From Phycisphaerae bacterium (GTDB taxonomy: Bacteria; Planctomycetota; Phycisphaerae; Sedimentisphaerales; Anaerobacaceae), in assembly GCA_017993835.1 (NCBI GenBank), contig JAGOLX010000018.1:1-64000 (forward strand): a DNA stretch of 64,000 bases. The letters run 5' to 3'. Under the pieces are notes generated by a model that did no database searches, was not told the DNA's origin, and saw only the letters and a list, made by a program, of their open reading frames with translations. Each line of letters starts with the position of its first letter. The stretch's first letter is position 1. Below are positions 26,904-34,861 of this stretch, piece after piece. A program made the position numbers and the translations under genes.

Positions 26904-28139
26904 TTACTCCGCATCCTCTCGGCACGTCGTCTCCGACGTCTTCGCTTGCTGAGCCAGTTGTTTCTGCGCCTGCTTCTGATCCGCCTCCGCGGTCAACGCC
27001 TTGGCTTCACGATCCGCCTTCTCGACCAGCCTTTCGGCCAGTCCCCGGTCCAGTTTGAGTTCCGCCACGAGCGGATCGGGACCCACGTCGTCCAGATCGA
27101 GCACCGAGATGATCCCCAGGGCGATGAGCTTGTCCACGAGGACATCCTCGGCCCCCTCGACCCCCTTGACACATCCGGCCAGCCGCTCGATTCCCTGGTT
27201 GTACTCGTCCGGGGTCAGGATATCGATATCCCAGCCCGTCAGCCGGGCCGCAAGACGGACGTTCTGCCCGTGCTTGCCGATGGCCAGGCTCAACTGATCC
27301 TCCTCCACGACGACCGTCGCGCGACCCAGCTCGAAACACAGCGCGATCTCGCTGACCTTCGCCGGCATCAGGGCGTTCGCCACCAGAATCTGCGACGAGT
27401 CGTTCCAGCGGACGATGTCGATCTTCTCGCCTCCCAGCTCGTCGACGATGTTCTTGATCCGGCTGCCTCGGACGCCCACGCAGGCGCCGACCGGGTCCAC
27501 CTTGTCGTCGAAGGACATCACGGCCACCTTGCTGCGATACCCCGCCTCGCGAGCCAGGGCGCGGACCTCGATGATCCCCTCGGCGATCTCGGGCACCTCC
27601 GACTCGAACAGCCGGCGGATGAAATCCGGGTGCGTCCGCGACAGGATGATCTTCACCTGGCTAACGGACTCCTTCACGTCGAGAATCAGGCAGCGGACCC
27701 GCTCGCCGGCTCGGTGCGTCTGGCCCATGATCTGCTCGCCCTTCGGCATGATGCCTTCCGTCCAGTGGTCCAGGTTGACCACCAGGGCCCCTCCCTCATA
27801 TCGAACGACCGCGCCGCTGACGAGCTGCCCCTTGCGCTGAACGAATTCGCTGAAGATGCTGTCCCGTTCGTCTGCGCGCAGCTTCTGGATCATGACCTGC
27901 TTGGCGGTCTGCGCGGGGATCCGACCGAGACGCTTGATATCGATGGGCTGATTGTCCTTGAACGCGGCCACCGCGCCGCTGGCCCGGTCGATCTGAACGA
28001 CAATCGTGCTCTCCGCGTCGGCGAAGTGCTTGCGAACCGCAGAGACCATAGCCTCCTCCAGATCGGCAAAGATCGACTCCTTGTCGATGTTCTTGTCCCT
28101 CGCGATGTTGTCCACGATTCTCAGCAGTTCCTGGTTCAT
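26904..28139 (-). CDS. nusA: Transcription termination/antitermination factor NusA
   Basis: A 411-residue NusA, which binds RNA polymerase and nascent RNA and modulates pausing and termination. In order are the polymerase-binding N-terminal domain (MNQELLRIVDNIARDKNIDK), an S1 domain with GAVVRYEGGALVVNL, two KH domains (DPVGACVGVRGSRIKNIVDELGGEKID and VEEDQLSLAIGKHGQNVRLAARL), and one short HhH-type C-terminal region. It is shorter than the Escherichia coli protein, lacking the second acidic repeat. The start at 28139 gives the family N-terminus; an upstream ATG at 28154 adds five residues. A T-tract hairpin lies about 30 bases upstream of the start. The rimP gene that normally precedes it is missing. 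Confidence 0.93.
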   Translation of the reverse strand: MNQELLRIVDNIARDKNIDKESIFADLEEAMVSAVRKHFADAESTIVVQIDRASGAVAAFKDNQPIDIKRLGRIPAQTAKQVMIQKLRADERDSIFSEFVQRKGQLVSGAVVRYEGGALVVNLDHWTEGIMPKGEQIMGQTHRAGERVRCLILDVKESVSQVKIILSRTHPDFIRRLFESEVPEIAEGIIEVRALAREAGYRSKVAVMSFDDKVDPVGACVGVRGSRIKNIVDELGGEKIDIVRWNDSSQILVANALMPAKVSEIALCFELGRATVVVEEDQLSLAIGKHGQNVRLAARLTGWDIDILTPDEYNQGIERLAGCVKGVEGAEDVLVDKLIALGIISVLDLDDVGPDPLVAELKLDRGLAERLVEKADREAKALTAEADQKQAQKQLAQQAKTSETTCREDAE

Positions 28140-28159
28140 GATCCCTTTTTCCACAAGCC

Positions 28160-28195
28160 AAAAAAAAGAGTGGGACGCCGTTGCCTGTTCCCACT
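28160..28195 (-). terminator. Intrinsic-terminator-like hairpin in the nusA leader
   Basis: On the minus strand AGTGGGA and TCCCACT (28189-28195 and 28169-28175) form a seven-base stem around a 13-base loop, followed by C and a run of eight T. This is the classical form of a factor-independent terminator, yet it stands only about 20 bases upstream of the nusA start and points toward it. It may attenuate the nusA operon or end an upstream short transcript. Confidence 0.6.
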
Positions 28196-28785
28196 TTCAA
28201 ATGCCGCTGCCCGACTGAGGTTGTCATCTTCCCTTCGCCTACATCAGTTGCCTCCGAGAGCGGCTTGACCCTTCAGCGAGCCCAAAAAGCCAAACCCCAT
28301 CTTCAACCTCACCGGCACGCGGACATTGAAGCAGAAACTCCGATTCCACAGTCGCCGTGTGTGCAAGAATGCAGCGCACCCTATGCCTCATATGCCCATG
28401 CCGCCGCACTATTCGCACACCCACTCAAGAGCCATTCCTTGCACCTTTTCACTGTGCTAGACGCTGTGGTAGCCATCAATTCTACTACCGAACACGTCAT
28501 CATAATCGTCAACCCTTTTGCTGGCAATAACTTTTTCGGAGATTTTGCCCTTTTTGGCCGGAAGTCCGCCAGTTCGGACCAGACAAACACGGATCGACCG
28601 GCAAGTCCTATAACGCCATGGACATCGACGGGCATCTGCTAGACCCCGCTGCAACACAGACCGCAGGATTCGCAGATCCAGCCGGCATGACGCCATACAT
28701 ATTGAAGACATCGACGCCGTACCACAATATATAGGGGGCATGGCATTCCGACGTGCCCGACACCGATTCGACATCGCCTTGCCCC

Positions 28786-28814
28786 TTGCCAAAAGGCGGG
28801 CGCGTCGCTATATT
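28786..28814 (+). promoter_or_regulatory. Sigma70-type promoter of dapB
   Basis: TTGCCA at 28786 and TATATT at 28809 with a 17-base spacer, five of six matches in each box. Transcription would start near 28821, some 25-35 bases before dapB. Confidence 0.6.
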
Positions 28815-28855
28815 CCCTCCACCGAAGGCAGCACAATCATACTATGGAGCAACAG

Positions 28856-29653
28856 ATGGCTACAGAACTGGTCGTGGTCGGAGCAGGCGGTCGAATGGGC
28901 CGGCGGATCGTCGCCCTCGCCGTGGAGTCAAAGCGTTTTGATATAATCGGTGCAATCGACAAAGCCGATCACCCCGACATCGGCAGGGATGCCGGCGTCT
29001 TGGCGGGCGCCGAGAAGCTGAACGTCCCCCTCTCCGCGGCATGGCCGGCGTCGGCCCAGGTCGCCATCGATTTCTCTCTGCCCGAGGCCGCCGAGGAGAC
29101 CGCCAGGCACTGTGCCGCCGCGGGCATACCCCTGGTCATGGGCACGACCGGACTGACGCCGGCCCAGCAGGAGCCCCTCAGGACGGCTGCCCGCAAGGTT
29201 CCCATCGTCTACAGCACGAACATGAGCATCGGGATGAACGCCCTGTTCGTCCTGGTCGCCAAGGCCGCCGCCATGTTGGGCGAGGACTACGACATCGAGA
29301 TCGTCGAGGAGCACCACCGGTTCAAGAAGGACGCCCCGAGCGGCAGTGCCATGACGCTGGCCCAGAACATCTGCAAGGCGACCGGCCGGCCCTTCCCCGA
29401 CTGCCTCGTCCATGGCCGAAGCGGAAAGGAGGCCCTCCGCAAAAAGGGCGACATCGGCATGCACGCGGTCCGCGCCGGCGACATAACCGGCGTCCACTCC
29501 GTGATTTACGGCTCGCTGGGCGAGACAATCACCCTGAACCACACCGCCCACAGTCGGGACGTCTTCGTCCGCGGCGCCCTGCGGGCCGCAGAATGGCTGC
29601 AAGGCAAACCGCCGGCCCTCTACTCCATGGCGGACGTCCTGGGAATCCAGTAG
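28856..29653 (+). CDS. dapB: 4-hydroxy-tetrahydrodipicolinate reductase
   Basis: A 265-residue DapB, which reduces hydroxy-tetrahydrodipicolinate with NAD(P)H in lysine and meso-diaminopimelate synthesis. Visible motifs are the dinucleotide-binding VVVGAGGRMGRRI, MGTTGLT, NMSIGMNALF, the catalytic EEHHRFKKDAPSGSAMTLA and GSLGETITLNHTAHSRD. Length is normal. The start at 28856 is preferred because GGAG lies five bases upstream; an ATG at 28844 would add four residues. A five-base GC stem (29655-29667) follows the stop without a T-run. It appears to be transcribed alone from the promoter at 28786. Presence of a DAP pathway argues for a peptidoglycan-containing wall. Confidence 0.93.
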   Translation: MATELVVVGAGGRMGRRIVALAVESKRFDIIGAIDKADHPDIGRDAGVLAGAEKLNVPLSAAWPASAQVAIDFSLPEAAEETARHCAAAGIPLVMGTTGLTPAQQEPLRTAARKVPIVYSTNMSIGMNALFVLVAKAAAMLGEDYDIEIVEEHHRFKKDAPSGSAMTLAQNICKATGRPFPDCLVHGRSGKEALRKKGDIGMHAVRAGDITGVHSVIYGSLGETITLNHTAHSRDVFVRGALRAAEWLQGKPPALYSMADVLGIQ

Positions 29654-29710
29654 CCCCGCGGAGCGGGCAGACTCAAGACACGACTAGTTCCCGGCGACTA
29701 CAGTCCGCCG

Positions 29711-30664
29711 CTACAGCCCGGGCTGGGCGATGGCGTGGGACTCCAGCTCCTGTTGAACTTGCGCGACGGTGGCGGCCACTTCGGTCGCGTAGTCGCCCTT
29801 CACGGCGTCGACCGCCGCGGTTACGATCTGCTTCATCAGGTCCGCCGGCACATCGACGACAACCCCCTGAGCGCCCGCCAGGAGCTGCTTGCACAACTCC
29901 ACTCCCTGTTCCGCCAACGCTTCGATTGGATCGTCCTGGCAGAGCGCGGCTCCGTACACTTCCATCTGCACTCGAAACTCGTTCTCCGCAGCAACGATGA
30001 GCGGCGAAGCCACAGACTCGGTGGTCCCTGCGGTCGCAGCGAGGTCGGCCGCATAGGCCTTGCACAACAGGATGGGAGCGGACCAGCCGCGGGTCTGTGC
30101 CGCCAACACCAGACGCTGGCCGAGGTCGGGATCCTCACTCTGGCACAGCAGCAGATCGACGGCCGTCTCGATGGCGGTGTGCGCCACCGTGGGCAGCGCC
30201 GCGTCAAGGACCGCGTCGGGATTGGACACGCCGTTGGCGAGCAGAAACAGGCGCACCGAGGGTCGGAGAATCGCGGCCAGTTCCTCGCTCTTGCGAATGA
30301 CGTAGCCGCTCTCCGGGTTGTCCATCGCACTGATGTGCGCAGTTCGATCCGCGCCCCACGACTCGTTGTGGCTTGCGAATCCGTAGGCGAGGGCCTTGTC
30401 GCTCTGCGATTGGGCCTGGTCGACAAGTTTCTGGAAGTCGTAATGGGTCAGCGTCCACAACGGGTCCCGGTAAGGGTCGCTGACCATCGTATTGAACACG
30501 TCCGCCAGGACGGAGCCGTAGATCGCCTGCATATCGGCCGATCCCTGCCCGACGAGCTGGTGCGCGACGTACGCATGGGTCGCCGAGCCCCAGCCGTAGA
30601 CCGACGAGGGAACGCCCCACACAAGAACAGAGACAGCGATGACGAGAAGTGCCGGTCGTTTCAT
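29711..30664 (-). CDS. Exported zinc-dependent phospholipase C-like protein
   Basis: A 317-residue exported protein. The signal peptide ends near VYG and the mature part would begin WGSATHAYVAHQL. A tryptophan at or near the mature N-terminus followed by a His-rich helix is the pattern of the zinc-dependent phospholipase C/S1-P1 nuclease fold, where the terminal Trp itself binds zinc. Further candidate ligands are in HNESWGADRTAH and VAHTAIETAVD. The C-terminal half is alanine-rich helical and not recognised. Likely substrate is a phospholipid or phosphodiester outside the cytoplasm, but metal ligands are assigned by pattern only. It converges with dapB over 57 bases and diverges from the small lipoprotein gene. 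Confidence 0.65.
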   Translation of the reverse strand: MKRPALLVIAVSVLVWGVPSSVYGWGSATHAYVAHQLVGQGSADMQAIYGSVLADVFNTMVSDPYRDPLWTLTHYDFQKLVDQAQSQSDKALAYGFASHNESWGADRTAHISAMDNPESGYVIRKSEELAAILRPSVRLFLLANGVSNPDAVLDAALPTVAHTAIETAVDLLLCQSEDPDLGQRLVLAAQTRGWSAPILLCKAYAADLAATAGTTESVASPLIVAAENEFRVQMEVYGAALCQDDPIEALAEQGVELCKQLLAGAQGVVVDVPADLMKQIVTAAVDAVKGDYATEVAATVAQVQQELESHAIAQPGL

Positions 30665-30790
30665 GTTCCACCTCCATTAGTCAAGTCCCCTGCTCCGCCG
30701 CAGCCACACGGGTGATATTAGACCAGATTGGCCCACCTGCGTCAATCGCCGCAGCCCCTCGTCGTCGTGAAACATCGCCGCAAAATGTGC

Positions 30791-30819
30791 CTGACATATT
30801 CCATTCTCTCGGATACACT
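30791..30819 (+). promoter_or_regulatory. Candidate promoter of the small lipoprotein
   Basis: CTGACA at 30791 and TACACT at 30814 with a 17-base spacer. Transcription would start about 18 bases before the ATG at 30844, just ahead of its GAGAGG ribosome site. Confidence 0.45.
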
Positions 30820-30843
30820 ATGTTATCTTTGAGAGGTGATCGC

Positions 30844-31392
30844 ATGAGGTTACACAGCATTCGCCAGGTCTTGCTCGCCGGGATCGTGCTGGCGACGGCA
30901 GGTTGCCACACACAGTTCAGTCCACAGTGGACCCATCACGAGATCGAACGCCAGACCGGCGCAACGCCCGAGGACTCCTTCGAGTTCAAGCTGGATGGGA
31001 CCACGATGAAGCTCGCCAAGGTCGCGGCCTCCCGAGTCGCAGGCGAGCCGGCCAGCCTCGCGGGCCTCTCGCGTATCCACCTGGCGATCTACGAGCTGCC
31101 CTCCGGCGGGCGTCTGGATTTCAACAGGATGCGGGCCCGAGGGTGGGACAGAGTCATCCAGACGCAGGAAGGCAAGTTCGGCCTGCTCGTCCTCGTGCGG
31201 ACCAAGGGAGACACGCTCGACGATCTGGTCGTCTTCGCCCAAGGCGAAGGCCGGCTCCTCTACGGCCGCCAGAAGGGCAAACTCGACCGCAACCTGCCCT
31301 CCACTCTCCAGGGAGTCCTGCGGACAACCGGTCTCCAGGGCCTCAGGCAGCGGTTCCTCTCCGCAGCCGAAGGCGACGCCACTTCCCCATAA
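30844..31392 (+). CDS. Small lipoprotein of unknown function
   Basis: A 182-residue predicted lipoprotein: signal peptide with lipobox ATAGC and lipid-bearing Cys near residue 21. The start at 30844 has GAGAGG upstream. The body (IHLAIYELPSGGRLDFNRM, GWDRVIQTQEGKFGLLVLVRTKGDTLDDLVVFAQGEG, then GLRQRF at the end) has the feel of the DUF4252-type small lipoproteins, with a conserved middle strand and a final helix. That match is by general pattern only. No motif suggests an enzyme. It stands alone between a divergent phospholipase-like gene and a repeat-laden intergenic stretch. Confidence 0.6.
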   Translation: MRLHSIRQVLLAGIVLATAGCHTQFSPQWTHHEIERQTGATPEDSFEFKLDGTTMKLAKVAASRVAGEPASLAGLSRIHLAIYELPSGGRLDFNRMRARGWDRVIQTQEGKFGLLVLVRTKGDTLDDLVVFAQGEGRLLYGRQKGKLDRNLPSTLQGVLRTTGLQGLRQRFLSAAEGDATSP

Positions 31393-31424
31393 CGCCAGAC
31401 CGCGAGGACCGCCCGAACGCAGGT

Positions 31425-31449
31425 GTAGCGTGGGTTCTCAACCCACGCG
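31425..31449. repeat. GTGGGTT palindromic repeat
   Basis: GCGTGGGTT-CTC-AACCCACGC hairpin preceded by GTA, related to the copy at 354-377. It lies directly after the small lipoprotein gene and could also serve as its terminator, though no T-run follows. Confidence 0.6.
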
Positions 31450-31494
31450 TCCAATCTCCGTCATTGCGAGCGACAGTGCGGCTATCCCTTCTAT

Positions 31495-31519
31495 GTCATT
31501 CCCGCGGGAGCGGGAATCC
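31495..31519. repeat. GTCATTCC palindromic repeat
   Basis: GTCATTCCCGC/GCGGGAATCC hairpin, same family as the copies at 285, 16442, 16500 and 45973. It belongs to a 200-base stretch (31393-31596) that otherwise carries no gene. Confidence 0.65.
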
Positions 31520-31596
31520 ATCGAGCGACAAGACGCGAAACACGAGATGCGCACTCTGCCCGAGGTCAAGGAATGCTGGAGGCCCGCAAGAGCCTC

Positions 31597-31755
31597 TCAT
31601 CCACGTCTCTGGCGCCGGCGGTCCACCACTTTCGACGGGTGTTCCTTCTCCCACCGGCGCAGGTCTTCCACGATCTTCTTCAGATCATGCTGATGTTGCG
31701 CAACGTACGCATCGCGGTTCCGCCAGACTTCGGCGATGATCTCATCTTCATACAT
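31597..31755 (-). CDS. Small acidic/basic partner of the PIN protein, antitoxin-like
   Basis: A 52-residue protein, MYEDEIIAEVWRNRDAYVAQ followed by a basic tail ending RRRQRRG. Its ATG overlaps the end of the PIN gene by eight bases, so both are made from one message. Short proteins opening MYEDxIIAEVR commonly accompany PIN-domain genes of this kind and are annotated as antitoxins or hypothetical proteins; which is correct here cannot be told from sequence. Here the small gene comes after the toxin-like gene, the reverse of the usual order. Confidence 0.6.
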   Translation of the reverse strand: MYEDEIIAEVWRNRDAYVAQHQHDLKKIVEDLRRWEKEHPSKVVDRRRQRRG

Positions 31756-32236
31756 CGGATGATTCCTCCGAGAGCAACTCCAGCGGCGTACAAATCTCCG
31801 GACACGAATAACCTGCGACGGCACACATAGACCGAATGATCGGTTTGGTGACCGCGTTGTTTATATGGCGGCAGTTCCACGTCAACAGGTAATCGATCTC
31901 GTGAACGGCGGCTATGGCGATGTGAAGCGCGTCGCCCTCAGCCCCGACAGGCACCCCGCCGCCCGCCATCAGCCTGTCGGCGAATCGTTCCGCCTCGTCG
32001 TCGACAGTGAGCTTGTCCAGATTCTCCAACACCTGCAAACGTCGTCGTGACGCATCGGGGTCCCCTTGCGACGCTTCTTCCATGACGAGCGCCGACGTAC
32101 ACAGTTCATACTTGGCGCGTTCTTGCCACCACCACTGAGTCGTGATTTGCTGCCATGCAGCCGCACGCAGATCCCGGCTCGGCTGAGCCGTCAGGTAACT
32201 GACAATCGATGTCTCAATGTAAACGGTCTTCCGCAT
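31748..32236 (-). CDS. PIN-domain protein, VapC-like
   Basis: A 162-residue PIN-domain protein, a fold of Mg-dependent RNases and typical toxins. It begins MRKTVYIETSIVSYLTAQPS, where Glu8 stands in place of the usual first Asp. Further acidic positions are in VMEEASQGD, EGDALHIAIAAVHEIDYLLTWN and the following RHINN, matching the DxxH-xxxA and LxTxD/N part of the family. It probably cleaves RNA when free of its partner. The overlapping downstream small gene is the likely antitoxin. Confidence 0.75.
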   Translation of the reverse strand: MRKTVYIETSIVSYLTAQPSRDLRAAAWQQITTQWWWQERAKYELCTSALVMEEASQGDPDASRRRLQVLENLDKLTVDDEAERFADRLMAGGGVPVGAEGDALHIAIAAVHEIDYLLTWNCRHINNAVTKPIIRSMCAVAGYSCPEICTPLELLSEESSDV

Positions 32237-32521
32237 ACCACTAGACTACAGAATTCGATTCGCTCTGGCAAGGTCTTCCAAGCGTAGGTACCCTACATGA
32301 CGCATGACAATTCCCCGGCCGCCGGGCTCCCCTGATCAACCTCCATGCCCACCTCTCGTCGAGCGCCTGCCGCTCCTCGCCCCTCCCCCTCAATCTGCGT
32401 CAATCGGCGAAATCGGCGGATGCCTCCTCCGGAATCATCCCGGACTTGTCGGCTCTGGTATCCGCGATATCCGCCAAAGCTTGAAGCGATGCCTGCCCCT
32501 CGAAGCTCTGGGGCTACTTCC
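32237..32521. other. Intergenic stretch with common phrase repeat
   Basis: 285 bases with no supported gene. Near 32385-32430 lies the phrase CAATCTGCGTCAATCGGCGA followed by AATCGGCGG, one of the phrase repeats that recur between genes (see also 45071 and 45925). Confidence 0.4.
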
Positions 32522-33382
32522 CTACGGCACTGGGAGGCCGAGATCCGCAAGCTCCCTTGCGACGAGGTCTCTATCCACAGCAACGTCCATGATCGTCTGG
32601 AGTTCACGCGTCATGGGGGACGCTGAACCGGTGTCACCCAATCCGATTCCGGCCAGGACCGATTTCGCAAGCTCGTAGTCGCTCCGGAGGACTGCCAGGC
32701 CGAACTGATACCGCAAGCGGAAGAGTTTCAGGATAGCCGGGGGCCACAGATTCCGACCCTTCTTCAAATCGCCTTTCAGGCGGGCCACGCCGCCAAGCCA
32801 GTTGGTCAGCGCCTCACGATGTCCGTACAGGCGTCCGGAGGGGTCGAGTCCCATCAGGAGTATCTCAGGAGCCGTCTGGCTGACCGACAGCCGACCGGCA
32901 GGCCGGTCGAATACGACTCCGCGGATCAACCTCCCATCCTCCTTCAGTCGGTGCGGGCCCAGATAGGCCAGCTCCACCCCCTCGAATGCGGCCGGATGCC
33001 GATAGTCCCTGATCTGCTCGGCGGTCGTGCCCAACTCGCGGGCCAGCCTTCTCAGGATCGATTCCGCCCGCTGAACCATGGCGGGCGTCGCCTGCGTCAG
33101 GTTGCTTTCCGAAGGCCCCATTTCCTGCGGGCTCATCGGGATCGCAACGGTGAAATCGAAATCGTGAACGCGGGCGCCCGTGAGGGCATCGCGGACGGCC
33201 CCGCCGGTCAGGACAATGTCCTCCAGTCCATTCTCTGCGAGGAAGCCCAGGAAGCGTCGCAGGCGGTCATCGGCGATCCGGGCGACATCGATCCTTCCTC
33301 GGTCCAACGCTTTCTGCAAGCGGCCGGCGTCCACCGTTTCGAAGGGTCTTATGCACTCCAGGAGAATGTCGTGATCTGCCAT
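32522..33382 (-). CDS. Poly(A)-polymerase/tRNA nucleotidyltransferase head-domain protein
   Basis: A 286-residue protein with the head domain of class II nucleotidyltransferases: VLTGGAVRDALTGARVHDFDFTVAI, where GG and the D-x-D pair bind the nucleotide and metals. It is shorter than true CCA-adding enzymes. After the head come residues typical of the linker (RGVVFDRPAGRLSVSQTAPEILLMG) and a helical region (LKLFRLRYQFGLAVL) but no clear HD or tRNA-binding tail. It may be a specialised nucleotide-transferase rather than the housekeeping CCA enzyme. Start ATG at 33382 follows GGATGAG and is ten bases after the preceding stop; an in-frame ATG at 33427 overlaps the preceding gene. Confidence 0.65.
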   Translation of the reverse strand: MADHDILLECIRPFETVDAGRLQKALDRGRIDVARIADDRLRRFLGFLAENGLEDIVLTGGAVRDALTGARVHDFDFTVAIPMSPQEMGPSESNLTQATPAMVQRAESILRRLARELGTTAEQIRDYRHPAAFEGVELAYLGPHRLKEDGRLIRGVVFDRPAGRLSVSQTAPEILLMGLDPSGRLYGHREALTNWLGGVARLKGDLKKGRNLWPPAILKLFRLRYQFGLAVLRSDYELAKSVLAGIGLGDTGSASPMTRELQTIMDVAVDRDLVARELADLGLPVP

Positions 33383-33392
33383 GAATGATGAC

Positions 33393-34316
33393 TCATCCGG
33401 CGTTTCCCGAACTCGGCGGAGCGACATTCCCAGCCCCTTGCTCCCTGGGAACGGGTCCTTCCCAATACGCCGGATGATCGACTACATGTTCCTGCGTGTA
33501 GAGCGGACCCGTGTAGCCATCGTAAATCTCTGCTTCATGGGAGACTTCCTGGTCATGTCCTTCTTCCGGGTGAAATACGTAGATCATGCTGCCTCGCGGA
33601 TCGCCCAGATTGTGCAGAAGGTCGGAGATCGTGTTGTAGCGGGCATCCTTCACCCGTGACAGGTCCTCTGCCAGTTTGTCTCTTTGCTCTTGTGTCAGGC
33701 CGAGCACGGTCAGAGCCTCGGCACACCAGGGGCAGCCCGGCAACAATCCCTTGAGGTATGCGTTGACCAACTGCTCTTTCGTTGCTCCGAGCGCATCGAG
33801 TGCCTCTCTGACCTCCTTGGCGCCGTACGAATCAATATTGGACAATGCTCTCAGATACCCGTTGGTCAGTTGCTCTCTGGTCGCTCCGAGCGCATTCAAG
33901 GCTTCCCGGGCCGCGAGGCGGACGTCGCGATAGTGATTCGCCAACAGTTCCAGGAGCGGCTCGATCGCCTGCGGGTCGCCCAGGCGACCCAATATCCTGG
34001 CTATCACCTCTCGGATTCTGGAATCATAGCAACCACACTTCCGCAACCGCTTCAAGAGGATCGGGACTGCCCGCTTGTCACATAAGCCATCCAGTGCTCG
34101 CGTTGCCGCCGCAATGACCTTGGAAGACCAACTCGTCCCCAGTCGCCAGAGATTCCCACGGATGGTGTACCGGCTCCAGTAGTAGTATATGCCTCCAGCA
34201 ATTCCAGCAACCACCGCGATGACGCCGACGAGAATACCTGCGGTCGCCAACCAATGCTCCTGCGCCACTGTCCAAAGCGAATGGAAAACTGACGAGCCAG
34301 CCAAGGGAATGGTCAT
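33393..34316 (-). CDS. Membrane-anchored HEAT-repeat protein
   Basis: A 307-residue protein with one membrane helix (about residues 22-45, ATAGILVGVIAVVAGIAGGI) followed by three or four HEAT/Armadillo-type helical repeats: ILKRLRKCGCYDSRIREVIA, GDPQAIEPLLELLANHYRDV and two near-identical ALNALGATREQLTNGYL / ALDALGATKEQLVNAYL units. AGGAG seven bases upstream sets the start at 34316. The repeats suggest a protein-binding scaffold facing the cytoplasm or periplasm. It precedes the nucleotidyltransferase gene by ten bases, so they are probably one operon; no established system with this pair is known to me. Confidence 0.6.
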   Translation of the reverse strand: MTIPLAGSSVFHSLWTVAQEHWLATAGILVGVIAVVAGIAGGIYYYWSRYTIRGNLWRLGTSWSSKVIAAATRALDGLCDKRAVPILLKRLRKCGCYDSRIREVIARILGRLGDPQAIEPLLELLANHYRDVRLAAREALNALGATREQLTNGYLRALSNIDSYGAKEVREALDALGATKEQLVNAYLKGLLPGCPWCAEALTVLGLTQEQRDKLAEDLSRVKDARYNTISDLLHNLGDPRGSMIYVFHPEEGHDQEVSHEAEIYDGYTGPLYTQEHVVDHPAYWEGPVPREQGAGNVAPPSSGNAG

Positions 34317-34861
34317 TGTCTCTCTCCTGCGGCGGAACTTGAAGGGCTCAGGCACACGTCTTCGGGTCTCCTCGATACCACAACGGCTCCCTGCATCGTT
34401 CTGGTCTCTCGCGTTACGACTGCAGGCCCGCTAAGCTGGATCTGATTGTGACCGCACAGGGAGGAGATGTCAAGGCCCGTCTTGCGGGCCTTGACCGTCG
34501 CTCGTGATCCGGCCCTCGTCGCTCGATAGATTCCCGCCCCCGATCGGGTGGAGGGCAGGCTTTGCGCGGGACTGACACACCGCACAGTCTCTGCGTCCCT
34601 GCGCCTCCGCGTGAGTTGGTCTCCCTTGCTTCGTGGGTCTTTCCCCGCTTTCGCGAGGACAGGCTGCGAGCTTCGTGGTTTCCCATATGGGACCCGCGGC
34701 GGGCGAAGCCCGCCCTACCGCTGCTGCGGTCCTCTGTGCGTCGTTCGTGGAGCGAGAAGCGTCGCGCCGCATGCGTGGCCGTCCGACCTTCTCACCTTCT
34801 GACCTTCTCACCTTCGTCTTCACTCTGGGTCCTCTCTGTGGTGAAGACACCGGGCGAACGG
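34317..34861. other. Repeat-laden intergenic region
   Basis: About 545 bases with no supported gene. It holds a REP palindrome (34697-34729), CGTCGCTCGATAGATTCC, and TCTGCGTCCCTGCGCCTCCG and CTCTGGGTCCTCTCTGTGGT phrase repeats. These explain the overlapping open frames seen on both strands. Confidence 0.55.
34697..34729. repeat. REP palindrome, reverse orientation
   Basis: GCGGGCGAAGCCCGC followed by CCTACCGCTGCTGC, same family as the REPs bracketing the transposase at 44404. The loop arms have changed together, keeping the hairpin. Confidence 0.65.

Larger units (their letters stand above)
28140..28855. other. Divergent region between nusA and dapB
   Basis: About 700 bases without a supported gene and visibly richer in A+T than its neighbours in the middle (about 28440-28740). 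It contains the terminator-like hairpin before nusA and the dapB promoter near 28786-28814. I looked for rimP and for a tRNA gene, both common before nusA, and found neither. A promoter for the nusA side could not be placed. Confidence 0.5.

Noticed and set aside
28140-28855. rimP or tRNA gene upstream of nusA
   Set aside because: No frame resembles RimP and no cloverleaf or GGTTCGA-type T-arm was found.
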